Source: Adiantum capillus-veneris (lineage: Eukaryota; Streptophyta; Polypodiopsida; Polypodiales; Pteridaceae). Taken from it: a DNA stretch of 64,000 bases. Below are positions 32,432 through 44,064 of the stretch, one piece after another. The stretch lies in the NCBI GenBank assembly GCA_014529385.2, contig CM043969.1, positions 9,525,001-9,589,000 of the forward strand, in the 5' to 3' direction. The position numbers and the translations under genes are program-made. The notes below the pieces were generated by a model, which was not told where the DNA came from, did not search any database, and saw only the letters and a program-made list of their open reading frames with translations. Each line of letters begins with the position of its first letter. Position 1 is the first letter of the stretch.

Positions 32432-33451
32432 TGTTAACTGAGTTTACGTCAGTTAACAGAAGCTGCTAAAGACCAAAGACCAAAGACGTACGAATGCACA
32501 TCGAGGATGAATACAAAGAAGCAGTGAAGATTGGAGTTACACAGTTTTCACATTTTTCCAAAATGGCCATGTATTGTAATTTCCCGATTTATTTAGCCAT
32601 TATGATAATTGTAATGTGCTGCTACGAGCTCAATAAGAGTTCCAAGATGTAAAGAATAGGTCAGTTAGTGTATCTAGGTTACAGATACAATAAGTGTGGA
32701 GTCTTAAAGGTCTTGGGCGCTGGACATTACACATTGTAGATCTTGGATAAGGTATAAAAGCCAACTTCGTAAAGTTTTTATTAAGTTTTGGATAATGAAA
32801 TACACAGCTTGAGCTAACGGCGCTCACTTCTCTCCTTCTCGCGCTTCCTACTCCCTCCCCGGTTGTCATGTTGCAGTCGCGTTTGTTGCATTACAATAGC
32901 AGGTAAGAGATCTACGCATTGACATAAGCATTTCACAGTATTTCATAGCTTTGGGCGTCGTCGACCCGCAACCTAATTTTATCATAAGTAGGAATTTACA
33001 CTTTAAAGTCAAAAACTAAGCATTGGCAGGATATTGGGGCATCATTGTTAAGCATTTATGTGCATTCTGGGTTGAAAACGACTAGGTCAAAAATCCACTG
33101 CTGTTAATAATCGCGATTTTTGGCACTTGACCTAAAGTGGGATTTGAGACCATAAACATGTGTGCTTAGATATTATAAACTTGTCCTAGAAGTTTCGTTA
33201 CATTTGGATGTCATTTGATGTTGTAATGGATGTGATATGTTTGTCAATGAGCAATTGGCTTTTGGTGATTTCAGTCACTTGAGTGTAGCTTGAGTTAGAT
33301 GCGAGTTGTTAGTTGTTTTTCGAGAGATTGACAACCTCTTGTAGACTATATGCACTAGTCGAGTCAGCTTCGTCACATGGATTGACAATTTAATCGTGGT
33401 TCTCGCTAAATCTGTAATAAGATAAGAGTGAGGTTAGACACCCGTCCCACA
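32432..33451 (+). mobile_element. 5' LTR of RE-D
   Basis: 1020-bp LTR. It opens with an inverted repeat, TGTTAACTGA at 32432-32441 and TCAGTTAACA at 32449-32458, and ends CCGTCCCACA. The core AATCGCGATT occurs once at 33109-33118, the same core as in the leader palindromes. Confidence 0.93.
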
Positions 33452-34019
33452 TTTGGCGTCGTTTCCGTGGATGAATAGACCTAAACTAGGAAAAACATGA
33501 GCGTCTCATGTAGTTGTCCATTAACTTCCTCTAGGTTCACCTAGAGTTAAAATTTCTCTTTAAAATCGTATAGCTTAAGAGTGTCGTCTTTTGTTGTGTA
33601 GAGGTAGTTTGGAAGTAATCGTACTTGCTGAGTGCCTTTAGGATAGGATTGTAGGATTGTAGGATTAGGTTAGGATTTTGAGAATGATTGATAGACAAGA
33701 CAAGTCTTAAGATCAAGGCTCAAAAAACCATAAAAAACAAGAAAACGAGTGTTTGTAGACACTTTCCACAACCCCATTGCAGTAGAACCTAGGAGTAGGG
33801 TAAGTAGAATCCGAGGTGGGTTTTTGAACATTGCTCTCTCCAAAAGAATCACTTGTGAGTTGTTATGTGAAGTTACAGAATTTCAGGACTACGGTCAAAA
33901 ATAGCACCAGAAGACTGTCAACCACTCAATCCGACTAGAGAATACGCTTTAAAAGTTGTAAGAACTAGTGGGTAAGCTCAAGGACACATTGAGGTAAAAA
34001 TTTCAAGAGTCTGCAAAAA
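33452..34019 (+). other. RE-D primer binding site and first part of leader
   Basis: The primer site at 33454-33473 reads TGGCGTCGTTTCCGTGGATG, a diverged form of the site in RE-E. The sequence to about 33900 matches the RE-E leader in reverse complement. No reading frame stands out. Confidence 0.75.
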
Positions 34020-35650
34020 CTCAGATTATTTACTTTTTCTTGACATTTTAGGCCAAATTAGGTTTTGACTTGACTCAGAGGCTTAAAATAGCTCATGAAA
34101 AGACTGTCCAGTGGCAAAATTCAAAAAAGTGTCAGTTTTGGGCCTAAAGTAAATAATCACACTTATTTACTTTTAGCTTAAAAATGACCAAGGTTGATAC
34201 CAGTGACTCATTGCATGTGTACAAACAACTTTTGTAAAGGACCATAGAATTTGGATCACCAAATTGACCAAAAACTGGGTAAAAACTAAAGTCTGTACTG
34301 ACTTTCGAGAACTTGAGTGTAAATTGGGAAAAATTTTGTTCAAACTCAATGAAACTTGATTCATAGGATTATATTGATATGATAAACATGTGTACATGAT
34401 CACTTGACCAAAAAGATGCAAAAAGTTGCCAGTTGTAAATAATCGCGATTATTTACATCTACCCGATTTTTCAACCTTTTTGACCAAGTCAGCATATCAC
34501 TAGTTTTACCATGTCGTAATAAGCCCACAAACTGAATTTGGTAAGATTTGGATCATTGGATTGAAAATTGTGACCAAATTTGCAAATTTAGTCTACGGAC
34601 AGAAAACTGATGACCATTTGACCAAAAATAGTCCAAACTTGATGAAACTTGGCTAGAGACCTTAAGTTGAGGTGCTTAACAGATCTGTGTCAAACATGTC
34701 ACTAAAAGACTGAGTATTGAAAAAACTGCAAAAAATGTTCATTTTAGGTCAAAAGTAAATAATCGTGATTATTTACTTTTAGCTCAAGAATGACCAAGGT
34801 TGATACCAGAGACTCTAAGCATGATTGCAAACATCTTTTGTAAAGGCTCATAGAGTTTGGATCACAAAACAAACCAAAACCTTGATAAAAACTGAAATTT
34901 GTACTGAATGTCGAGAACTTGAGTGTGACTTGGTAAATCTTGTTCAAATTCAACCAAACTTGACTCATAGGATAATATTGATGTGTTAAACAAGTGTACA
35001 TGCTCAGTTGACCAAAAATATGCAAAAATTTACCAAAAGTAAATCATCGTGATTATTTACTTTTGCCAAATTTTTTAATTTTTTTTACCAACTAAGCATA
35101 CCACCAGTTTTGTCATGTTATATTGAGCACTCATATCAAATTTGGTAAGATTTAGATCTCTTAAGTGAAAATTGTGGACAGATTTGTAAAGTCAGTCTGC
35201 GGCAGACAAAAACTGTTGACAAATTGAGCAGTAATTATCCAAACTTGGTGAAACTTTGGCTAGGGAGCTTAAGTTTAGTTGCTTAACTAGTTGGTATCAA
35301 CATTTTGGCCAAAATAAAAAATAAAAAAATCCCAGTAGTAAATAATCGCGATTATTTACGCTTGCTCCAGAATTGAGAAATTTTGCACAACTAAGTATAC
35401 CACAGGGTCAAGCACATCAAGTAGACTCCACAAATCAAATTTGGTGAAATTTGGACCACAAAATTGAGACTTAAGCCAGATTCTTGGAATCAGAGTCTGT
35501 GGACATTAAACAATTGATAACTTGGACAAATCTTGATCAAACTCAACCAAACTTGTCCAGAGACCGCAACAAGGTAATTACTTGGCAAAACAAGCCTAAA
35601 ACGTATAGAAACCGAGAAAAGTAAATAATCGGGATTATTTACTTTTGAGC
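34020..35650 (+). repeat. RE-D leader tandem repeats with palindromes
   Basis: Degenerate ~300-bp units alternate as two types, giving a ~600-bp higher-order period. For example AATGACCAAGGTTGATACCAG occurs (to 20 bases) near 34183 and 34789. Each unit ends in a palindrome based on TAAATAATCGCGATTATTTA, at 34148-34172, 34435-34456, 34751-34780, 35034-35065, 35338-35359 and 35617-35646. Two copies are perfect over 22 bases. The array lies between the primer site and the gag-like frames and does not appear to code. Confidence 0.92.
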
Positions 35651-36112
35651 CCCAGAAAAAAGATTTTGGACTTTTGAGCTTGTGCAGTGTTAGAAGAACA
35701 TAATACAAGGCCACTGGTCAAGTTTGGGTTCCATCGAATCAAAATTAATACATGATAACTCAATTTTCAAATTGCAGATCAGTCCTTTAGCGCCTTGCAA
35801 GGATAGAATTTGGAAATCTCATTTGCTGACTCACTTAGCTCAGATTGAAGAACCAGGTTGCAGGCAAAGAATTGGGAACTTGACAGGAGCTGAAATCAAG
35901 TCAAGTGGAAAAAACGGATAACAATCTAATTTGCAGGTTAGGTTATTCAAGCCCTAGATTTTCATCATTTCAAAGGTTGCAATCAATTCTGGCACTTTCG
36001 AGCTAGAGTTAATCAACTCTTGTGAGTCTAAGAGCAATCAACTGCCAAAAGTGCTTTGGCAAAGGCAATCTTATCAAACCCGAGCAGAAATGTTTTTTGC
36101 TAATCAATACCA

Positions 36113-37031
36113 AAATCTGCTAGGAGATAGTTTTTACACAACCAGTCGACATGGACTCACCTCGAGCTGAGAGCTCAAGTACAGTAGAGCAAGCCAGTAG
36201 TAGTGGTAACACAGGTACAAGTGCAACAGAGTAAATTTTACAACTATATGGCTACAATGGAGATAAAGTCTTATATGCAGATTTAGAAGGCCATAGATAT
36301 TTGATGAGCAACAAAAGCAGCACAGGAGCCAAGATCCTATTGATCAGAGTAAAGCCAGATTTAGAGAACTCCCAGATGTTCATAGACTTCAGTGGAGTCA
36401 GGTATTGCAAGCTCAAAGATGAAGTGCAGATAGAAGTTCAAAAAATAAACCCAAGTGTTTATCCAAAAATCTGCACAAGCCAACAACACATACAGTTGAT
36501 ACATATACAATCAGGATCATTGTACATGGATTGCACTGGTCAGATCTATAATCGAGAGCCAGAAATGGAAGATCCAACAGATCAACCAATTGAAGCCAGT
36601 CTAATTGGAGAACCGATCCAAAGATACTACAAAGGTCAAGACGGAGCATTCTACAACTTGATGCTTAGTGTTTTAAAAGAAGATGCCAACAACTTGGCCA
36701 ACATAGAAGCAGAAACTTCTTAGCTAGAGCTTGATATGACAGAACCGATTGAACTACCCCCAGTCATGGCATATTGCTCAGATTGTGGACGAAAAGGTGG
36801 ACATTTACTGAAGATTGTCCAAGAAATCCAGACAACAAGGATACATTAGCTGCCAAGCAAGGTACAGAGAAAATTAAAAATGCGAATCTCGATGTAAGTG
36901 CATTTTACTCGTCACTTTTAATGCAATCAGATGATTGTGCATTACCATTAGAAGCACTAGTAAAAACACTGCAAGTTCAAAATCAGTATAAAGATGCACA
37001 GACACCTGAAAATATTAAAATTGATTCTTGA
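36113..37031 (+). pseudogene. RE-D gag-like protein, first part with zinc knuckle
   Basis: The frame starts MDSPRAESSSTVEQASS at about 36152, passes one stop near 36231 and stays open to 36723. It is built of short repeats of the form aromatic-x-Asp-x-x-Gly-x-x-Tyr: VLYADLEGHRYLM, MFIDFSGVRYCKL, LYMDCTGQIYNRE and YYKGQDGAFYNLM. After a stop a knuckle follows, YCSDCGRKGGH, continuing in a shifted frame as FTEDCPRNP (36777-36830), which suggests a nucleocapsid. I know no family with these repeats. The knuckle and the position near the 5' end argue for a Gag. Confidence 0.6.
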
Positions 37032-37199
37032 ACAACAAATTCTTGCATGAATTTAGTTAATGTGTCGAGATATCACCAAATTTTGAAAAGACTGTTGGGT
37101 TTGCAAATGATTTTGCATCCACTGACACAAGTGTGCAATCATTAACGAGTCTAACGTACACATCAAACAGAATGTTGTTAGCATTGTATGGTACACATA

Positions 37200-38082
37200 A
37201 TTCATATGCACACTATGTAGACCAAAAGGAAAACTATACAAAAAGGATCAACCAGTGTTTGAACAACCCACATACCAGCTCATAGAAGTGCATCCAGTGA
37301 TAGATCAGAAAGGATGGTTCATTTTAGAGGAAAGAATCTATTATAGCCCATCCTCTCTAGAGCTGAAGGATATTACCCGAGTGAACCCAAAAATATGTTC
37401 AGAGCCAAACTCTCCTCCATTGGAAATCAAGCTTGGATGTTGTGACCAAACGAACATATACTTTGACCAAAACAGTCGTAGACATAGACGAGAGTCTAGC
37501 ATCCATGATGCCATGGGTCCTGAAATCACAGAAGCTCATATCATAGGAGACCCATGGGATAAACAATATCAGGGCGAAGATACCTTCACAGTCCCAGAAA
37601 GTGAGACTAAATCAGAGCCAAATAATTTTGAACTCTTACAATGAAGCAGGCTATAGTGATCACCCTAGGAAGGGGGGAGCTATAAATCCATCAAGCTCAG
37701 CTTATGTACTAGAAAATGCTACACCAGTTTGAAGCCCTAGAACTTCTAACCAACAGACCCCTTCAAGGTAGAAACCATTGAAAGATCATATGGTTGTTGG
37801 AAGTTTCCAGTTGACCCAGATTCCCTCAGAATCTGCAGACAAATGCTTATATGAAGATAATCAGGGACATAAGTTTCAACTAATCTCCACAAGTCAGAGT
37901 CAAAATCCAACAAATCCCATAGTGTTCAAACAGTTAATGTGACCAAGCTCATATATGTATATCAAGATGCACATGGTAACAAATATCAGCAAGATCATGA
38001 CCTTGTACAAGCCCCTATGGATGCTAAACCTGAAGTCAAGGACTATCTGAAGATGATGCAAAGCCTCAAGTTGCCAGAATAG
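37200..38082 (+). pseudogene. RE-D gag-like protein, second part
   Basis: It continues the repeat pattern in several frames: VIDQKGWFILEERIYY, TNIYFDQNSRRHRRES, QYQGEDTFTVPESE, CLYEDNQGHKFQLIS and YVYQDAHGNKYQQDHD. IGDPWDKQYQGED at about 37545 resembles IGEPIQRYYKGQD at about 36610, so the two parts appear to be duplicates of each other. Stops separate the segments. Confidence 0.5.
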
Positions 38083-39454
38083 GTGACAGAAAAGTCAAAA
38101 TCAATGAAATCTAAAGTCCAAAAGGCTACACAAAGGTCACCACCAAAATCTCCTCCGAAGAGACAGATTCTGCCAGAAAGTACAATGGATCTTTTAAGGT
38201 CAAAGGTTACTCAGATGCAGGAAAATAATGCTCATCAATTGCAAAAAGGTGCAGTATCACAACCAATGGAGCCAACATCAATTGAAGCAGGTGGTCAAAG
38301 CAAAGAAGTTGAAGAAAAAGTTCAATTCAAGGACGCTACCACAGCAAAAGCAGTCAATTCAGACATAAATCCTGAGACGATCAAGTGCAACATTGTTGGT
38401 GAAAAAGAAGAAAAGATGTCAAGTAAAGTAAAAGCTAGACGTTCAACTAGACAAGAACCTCATGTCTTTTTGCACTTGGAAAAGATGTGGCCAACCACAA
38501 CTGGAAGATGCTCCTAAATTTGTGAGCATATCAGGAAACAAACGAGCAGAATGCTGGGGAATCATCTCCACCACCATTGAAGTAAGTTCAAAGATCATCA
38601 TAGCTCAATTCCACGTGATCACAATAAAGGATATGTCAGAAGACGACATCATAATGGGAATGCCAATGGCCCAGAAGATGTTAGAGATACAGAATGCAAA
38701 CATGACGAAGTCATCGCAGACAACAAAGAATGAAGACCAAGACTGGTCACCCACGAACGACAACACAAGGTCCTCGAGCACAGTTAAAATGGAGACCGAT
38801 GCCAAAGCAAATCTTATTGAAGATGATTCATCTCTATCAAACAGAACTTCAGAAGAGCTTAAATACAATCAAGCAATAGCAAGTGCAAATCAAACAGAGC
38901 AAAGAGCAACCAGGAAAGCTACTGAGCAGAGAATGCCACCAAAGCCAAAAGTACAGAAGAACAAGGTTACACACAACCAGGAAGCAATAGAAAGTCCAAA
39001 GGTCCAAACATTGCTAGAAGAATTACCTAATGTAAGTCAGATTGGAAAACAAAGTCTCAAGCCACCCTCCATAGAGACACAATTAGATCAAGATGAGACC
39101 ATGGAAAATGCAGGACAGAGATCTTTAATAGAACCAACAATGAGAATAGCTATAGTCCTCAGTAGTATAAATGGAGCAAGTGTCAGATGCAATACTCTAC
39201 TAGATAAAGAAGCAAAGTACAATATGATTGCAAAGAACATCCAAAGGATCCTCCACATCACTCCATGCAAACATGATAGCAAAACAATGCGAGGTTTGCA
39301 TACAAGTAAAAAAGAAATGGTTGCTACCTTTAGCATCCAAAATCTTGAAGAGCAGGTGAAGTTTCAGGTAAAGTCTTCAAAGGAAATGCTTGTAGATGCC
39401 ATCCTTGGATATCAGTGGTTAGACCAACACAAGGCTTACAAAGAAGATACAATG
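38083..39454 (+). pseudogene. RE-D retropepsin-like region
   Basis: A Lys/Pro-rich stretch (38083-38450) leads to two protease-like segments. The first (38510-38690) ends DDIIMGMPMAQKM, like the closing I-L-G motif. The second (39136-39454) has RCNTLLDKEAKYNMIAKNI, where the active-site D-T-G-A has become D-K-E-A, then VDAILGYQWLDQHKA, a good closing motif. The catalytic Gly is lost, so the second segment is probably inactive. RE-F interrupts it within KEDTM. The tail resumes at 44065 as LILSFPRGSKQQLQIPL. Confidence 0.6.
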
Positions 39455-39715
39455 TGTTGGGTATGCAAGCCCTTGTGCGTCTATCATGTGGGAACATTGC
39501 TTATCACATGCAGGTAGGTTCAGTGGCAAGTCAAGTGGTGCATGGCAAATTGCCTTTATATGTAGGATTAATTTTACAAGAAATCAATCAATCAAAAAGG
39601 CGTGTGTTCTTCAAGCTGTATCAAATCTCTCTCTCTCTTTCTTGCTGCATGCCTACACCTTCTCCTAGCCATGGCTCCCCACCGGCGGCAACCTCCAAGC
39701 CCATTGCACCTAGCA
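39455..39715 (+). mobile_element. 5' LTR of RE-F
   Basis: 261-bp LTR from TGTTGGGTATGC to CACCTAGCA. Its CT tract is short (about 14 bases). The primer site TGGTATCAGAGCCCTTGAG starts two bases inside, at 39718. Confidence 0.93.
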
Positions 39716-40774
39716 ACTGGTATCAGAGCCCTTGAGGCTTGTGCTTAAGAAGCTTGGAGGGAGCGGCCGCTTGCAGAAGGGAGAACCATCATGTCAACCT
39801 GCCGCAAACTGAACAAATCTGCCATCAACAAGGTCACCTTGGCGTGATGGTGAAATTTCGACACACTCTTGCCTGCTATTTCACCTCTGCAGCCTGTTGC
39901 GACCACATCTTTCATCCGCGTTGTTTGCTGCTATAGAATTCGCCATTTCTGGTTTTTTTATTTCCTGTTTATTAAACTGTCCACCTTATTTGAAGTCTTT
40001 GGATTTAAGTGAGAACCCATTCACACTGTCACACCGGCAAGTCTTGCATGCAACCCATTGAAGGGCTTCTCAAGTCAGTGTGTGACTTGACCAAGGTTTT
40101 GACGACATCTCAAGACTGTAGCTTCTCTTTAAAAAGATTCGGTTTTGAGAGAACGGTGCTCAACAGTGGTAATCAGCAAACAATAAACTGGTTCAGCAGT
40201 ATATTGAGAAGCTACAAGGTAAGTTTTCCAAAGACATCTAGCAAGATCTCCAAATGGTGGCAAAGAGGATCTTCTCGAGGTTTTGGATGTTCTCACGGTC
40301 TGCTAAGCAACGATTACAGCAAGGGAAGTCCAAAGTTTTTACAACATATCAAAGGAAAAGGAAAAGTAAAGACTCACTCAACAATTTTCTTGAATCATTC
40401 GGTAGATCAACAAAAAATTCAAAATTGTTCAGTGTCATAAATTTGTCAACTTTAGTCTATTGTCAAAACAAATCATACTTTTTTTAGTCAAAGCCTTGTT
40501 GTCAGTCATTGTCATGCTTGTCAGTTGTCATCATGTCGAAATTGTACGGGCTATAGACACTACCATGAAATAAAATGGTAAGACCACCCCTTTGTTGTTT
40601 TGGTTGAGTTCTGGTCTGTCTCACACTGATGGTTGTTTGAGGGAAGTACACACACACACCTATGCTATAGTCAAGGGGGGGACTTCTACTCATGGTTTCA
40701 GGTGAATGAACTCTACCATGGTCTGTCTGTCTCGAGTCCATTGTCAGTGGTTTGGGCTTGAGGGGGGGGGGGGT
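39716..40774 (+). other. RE-F internal region
   Basis: About 1 kb between primer site and polypurine tract (A followed by 12 or more G at 40761-40774). An open stretch of 143 codons at 40009-40440 is basic and Ser-rich (for example KTSSKISKWWQRGSSRGFG) and shows no known motif. I would not call it a gene. Confidence 0.6.
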
Positions 40775-41097
40775 TGCTGGGTGTGAGTGCACGAATGCGG
40801 TGTGTGTGCAGAGAGTGAGAAGGGGGGAGAGAGAGAGTACACAGGATGTGGGTGGAGCTCCCAAATCTCACTGTGTGAGCACCATGTGAGAATGTGAGTG
40901 AGAGCTCCTTATTCTTTGTATGTATAAAGAATAAAGAGATAAATGTGGGTAGCCAGACACTGGCCGGCGGACACGGGCAAAGCACGGTGAGGCACACCGC
41001 CTTTACCTAACATTCTCCCATTAAAGGCTGTGTGCCGATAAGTGGCACGAAGACTAGCCTACAACTAGTATATACAAGAGGTGAGAGAAGACGACTC

Positions 41098-41901
41098 TCA
41101 ACCTATGCCCACTAGTTCATTCCAAACATGCTCTAGTGTAGATGCAACATGCATACCACTAGGGCTAGAGCTATGATGACACTCATGATGTAGGTATCGA
41201 GTGACAACCTGCATGGCTCCACAATGCACAATGCCAGTGTCATTCATCGCACGACTGACAACTCCCATTGCAAATGCACCAACCGCATAAGCAAGATCAG
41301 GTCTCGAAACCAAAAGGTCAAACATGAGAGACCCGAAAGCTGACGAAACATGCACTATGTGTGCCAACCTATCCCTGTCAGCAACCTCAGTTCCATATGC
41401 ATCCTCATTAGGAACCACCTGACTATGCATCACCATGTCAGCATCCTCTAGCAAAGGCATATCTGCTGAGAATGATTGCAAAACCAAAAAATTAGCACCA
41501 CTGCAATCACACACAGCTGTTTGAAGGACATTGTCGCCCTCAAACGTATCAGACGCATCATAGAACAATGCATCGATCTCTGGCTCAATTGATGTCACCT
41601 CAACTGATGACTGACAAAGCTGTGCATCCCCAGAGATACCACTATCTGCGTGAACATCACCACAAGACAAATGCACAACCTGCTCTCCATGCAGCACATC
41701 CACAAAAGAGACATGCCTCGTCTCTCGAACCAAACACGGCTGCAAATACACAGAGACTACACCGCCTCGTGTGTCAAAAATATGCAAAGGGTATACCAGA
41801 CCACTCCTAGCACCTCTGGCTATCACCAGTAATCCCCTATGCATCTGAAATGACCGCTCTCTAAGCAGTACACAATGTCCACTACTCTGCAAATGACGCA
41901 C
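41098..41901 (-). pseudogene. RE-G fused pol remnant (protease end to RNase H junction)
   Basis: An open frame of 267 codons. Its first part (LRERSFQMHRGLLVIARGA) resembles the segment after the copia protease. Its later part, SRPDLAYAVGAFAMGVVSRA and VVTRYLHH, corresponds to the RT-RNase H junction of copia Pol, for which RE-P has ATRPDIAFAVGVVSRY. Integrase and nearly all RT are missing between them, yet the frame stays open. It ends ELVGIG, close to the ELLGIG end of RE-P Pol. No catalytic activity is expected. Confidence 0.65.
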
Positions 41902-42293
41902 TGAAATGAGACTCTGGCTGAGTCCTCTCGTAGCGTAAGCAATGCACCGCTAGGCAAGGACATACATACATCTCCAGCACCCTCTATGTCGTATGCTGAA
42001 CCATTAGCAAACTGCACACAACCAAGTCTCCCACTAGAGAAAGAGCCAAACAAATCACGACGTGGTGTCACGTGAAAAACTGCATGCTTGTCTAGTAGAA
42101 AACGCGTAGACAATGTGCTATCCCAAGACACAAAGTAGTTTGAAGGCAAGCTAGACTCAAAAGTGACATGCCCGTCACATGCATACTCTGTAGCATCTGT
42201 CCTCATAGTAGCACCATGCATCTGCCTCTTCCGTTGCCTCATACGCCTGAAGCAATGGCGCCTAATATGCCCCTCGTGGCCACAATACCAACA
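41823..42293 (-). pseudogene. RE-G nucleocapsid knuckle and protease remnant
   Basis: The minus strand reads CWYCGHEGHIRRHC (42252-42293), a perfect C-x2-C-x4-H-x4-C knuckle, in the frame leading into the next stretch. A copia-type protease region follows, in which the DSG box is degraded (LLDKHAVFHVTPRRDLFGSF). The upstream gag is not recognisable between 42294 and the primer site. Confidence 0.7.
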
Positions 42294-43743
42294 TGTCAGT
42301 CGTCAAGAACAAAAATCATCTCTCATGGCCATGCCAAACAATGGCAAACAATGCTCGAGATCACAAAACTCTCCCACCTAAGAGAAAACCACTATCTCAA
42401 GCAGACAAGTGAGCAAACTATTAAGCTCACAAGCCTCTACAATAGGCAAACAAATTTGACAAAATTTTGGTAGAGTCTCCCTTGTAACCGGAGCAAAAAC
42501 TCAACAGTAAACCACAATTGGAGACAACACAAAATGCCCAAATGGCCAAATCCGGAAATGTAGTCGTCCAAAATCACCTCACAAAGTCATACAAAGAGCA
42601 AGCACGCTCTAGTCGGAGTACCACTCAATGGAATATTGACAAAACTTATCAACTTGTTTGCATAAACAAGCTTCAATGGATGCACATAAACAAGTGCTCA
42701 ACTGCGAGCATCAACCATCCATCCAAAATACTTAGCCATGATGGCTCCACATCTGTTCCCACATAGAGTATACATCAACACAAAACCATATGCTGAGAAA
42801 CTGCATACGGATGTGCCTTAGTCCAAGAACCACATCCCAAATCAACAATTACAAGTTAAATCAGCACCCAATGGACTCCACAATGTGACGTACATATCCC
42901 CAACTGCAATCTACACAATGATTTGCAATATACAAGCCCTTAAACTGTAAAATCTTTTGTGTCTCAAAAAAACGCAGGTTGCTGCAGAAAATTCAGAGAT
43001 CATAATTTCAAAATTTTGATATCACCATTGCGTCCGGAACATCAACAAACCCTAAGGTAGACCCCTAGATCATATAGATCTGAGTCCGAGTGTGCAAGAT
43101 ATGCCAAAAAATACTGTTTTTTGTTCAAAAATTCAGCAAAAACTTGCTGCTGTTGCAGAAATTTCAGAGGTCAAAATCAGCTCAAATGGACATCACCATT
43201 ACGTCCGGAGCGTGCCAAAACCACAGGTTACACCCTGACCTTGCATTCCGTATGCAAAAGTTATGCAAAAAACATTGTTTTTGGGGCTCAAAAAATGACC
43301 TGCAGAAATGAAAATTTGTATTCTTCCTGTAAATATGATTGCAAAAAAGCATACACACTTGCAATACACTCTTCCCTCAAGCTTGGGAATGCCCCTCACG
43401 CTTCCATGAGCACAGATCTGGTGGTTGCTCACCGATCTCAAGCTTCCACCGAGAACAAGCTCACCATAGCCAAAAGCTCACTTCTCTGTAGCACTCCATC
43501 TGTCACAAAGCCAAAGCTCTGATACCAGTTGTGAGTGCGTGAATGCAGTGTGTGTGCAAAGAGTACACAGGATGTGAGTGGAGCTCCCAAATCTCACTGT
43601 GTGAGCACCATGTGAGAATGTGAGTGAGAGCTCCTTATTCTTTGTATGTATAAAGAATAAGGAGATAAATGTGGGTAGCCGGACACTGGCCGGCGGACAT
43701 GGGCAAAGCACGGTGAGGCACACCGCCTTTACCTAACACTAGG

Positions 43744-43905
43744 TATGCAATCCCTTATGTGTCTAGCTTGTGGGAACACTGCTTATCACATGCAGGTAGG
43801 TTCAGTGGCAAGTCAAGTGGTGCATGGCAAATTGCCTTTATAAGTAGGGTTAATTTTACAAGCAATCAATCAATCAAAAAGGCGTGTGTTCTTCAAGCTG
43901 TATTG

Positions 43906-43986
<81 letters not shown>

Positions 43987-44059
43987 ACATGCTTGCACCT
44001 TCTCCTAGCCATGGCTCCCCACTGGTGGCTACCTCCATAGCCCACCACTGCACCTAGCA
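43744..44059 (+). mobile_element. 3' LTR of RE-F, main piece, with expanded (CT)n
   Basis: It matches the 5' LTR except for a CT tract of about 76 bases at 43908-43983, where the 5' LTR has about 14. LTR pairs are identical at insertion, so the tract has grown in one copy or shrunk in the other since then. Confidence 0.93.
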
Positions 44060-44064
44060 CAATG

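Larger units (their letters stand above)
40782..43738 (-). mobile_element. RE-G, deleted Ty1/copia element in the RE-F 3' LTR
   Basis: Minus-strand copia element. LTRs are 40782-41012 (231 bp, 3') and 43530-43738 (209 bp, 5'), in element sense from TGTTAGGTAAAGGCGG to CACTCACA. The target duplication is CTGGG (40777-40781) against CTAGG (43739-43743), one mismatch. The primer site TGGTATCAGAGCTTTGG lies at 43511-43527. The polypurine tract AATGGGAGAA lies next to the 3' LTR. A large internal deletion leaves less than 3 kb in all. Confidence 0.92.
39455..44059 (+). mobile_element. RE-F, short non-autonomous copia-like element carrying RE-G
   Basis: Plus-strand element with a perfect target duplication CAATG (39450-39454 and 44060-44064). 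The 5' LTR is 39455-39715. The 3' LTR is split as 40775-40781 plus 43744-44059 around RE-G. The internal region is only about 1.06 kb and codes for no retroelement protein, so RE-F depends on a copia element for its enzymes. The tRNA-iMet primer site fits that. Confidence 0.93.

Noticed and set aside
34020-35650. CRISPR array
   Set aside because: The palindromes are evenly spaced but the spacers are ~300 bp, are themselves repeats, and lie in a plant retrotransposon leader with no cas genes.
34173-35714. Minus-strand open frames of 74-93 codons in the RE-D leader
   Set aside because: They are similar to one another because the underlying DNA is tandemly repeated, and they lack motifs. Coding is unlikely.
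40009-40440. RE-F internal frame as a real gene
   Set aside because: No retroelement or host motif is seen, and composition is unremarkable. Nothing supports translation.
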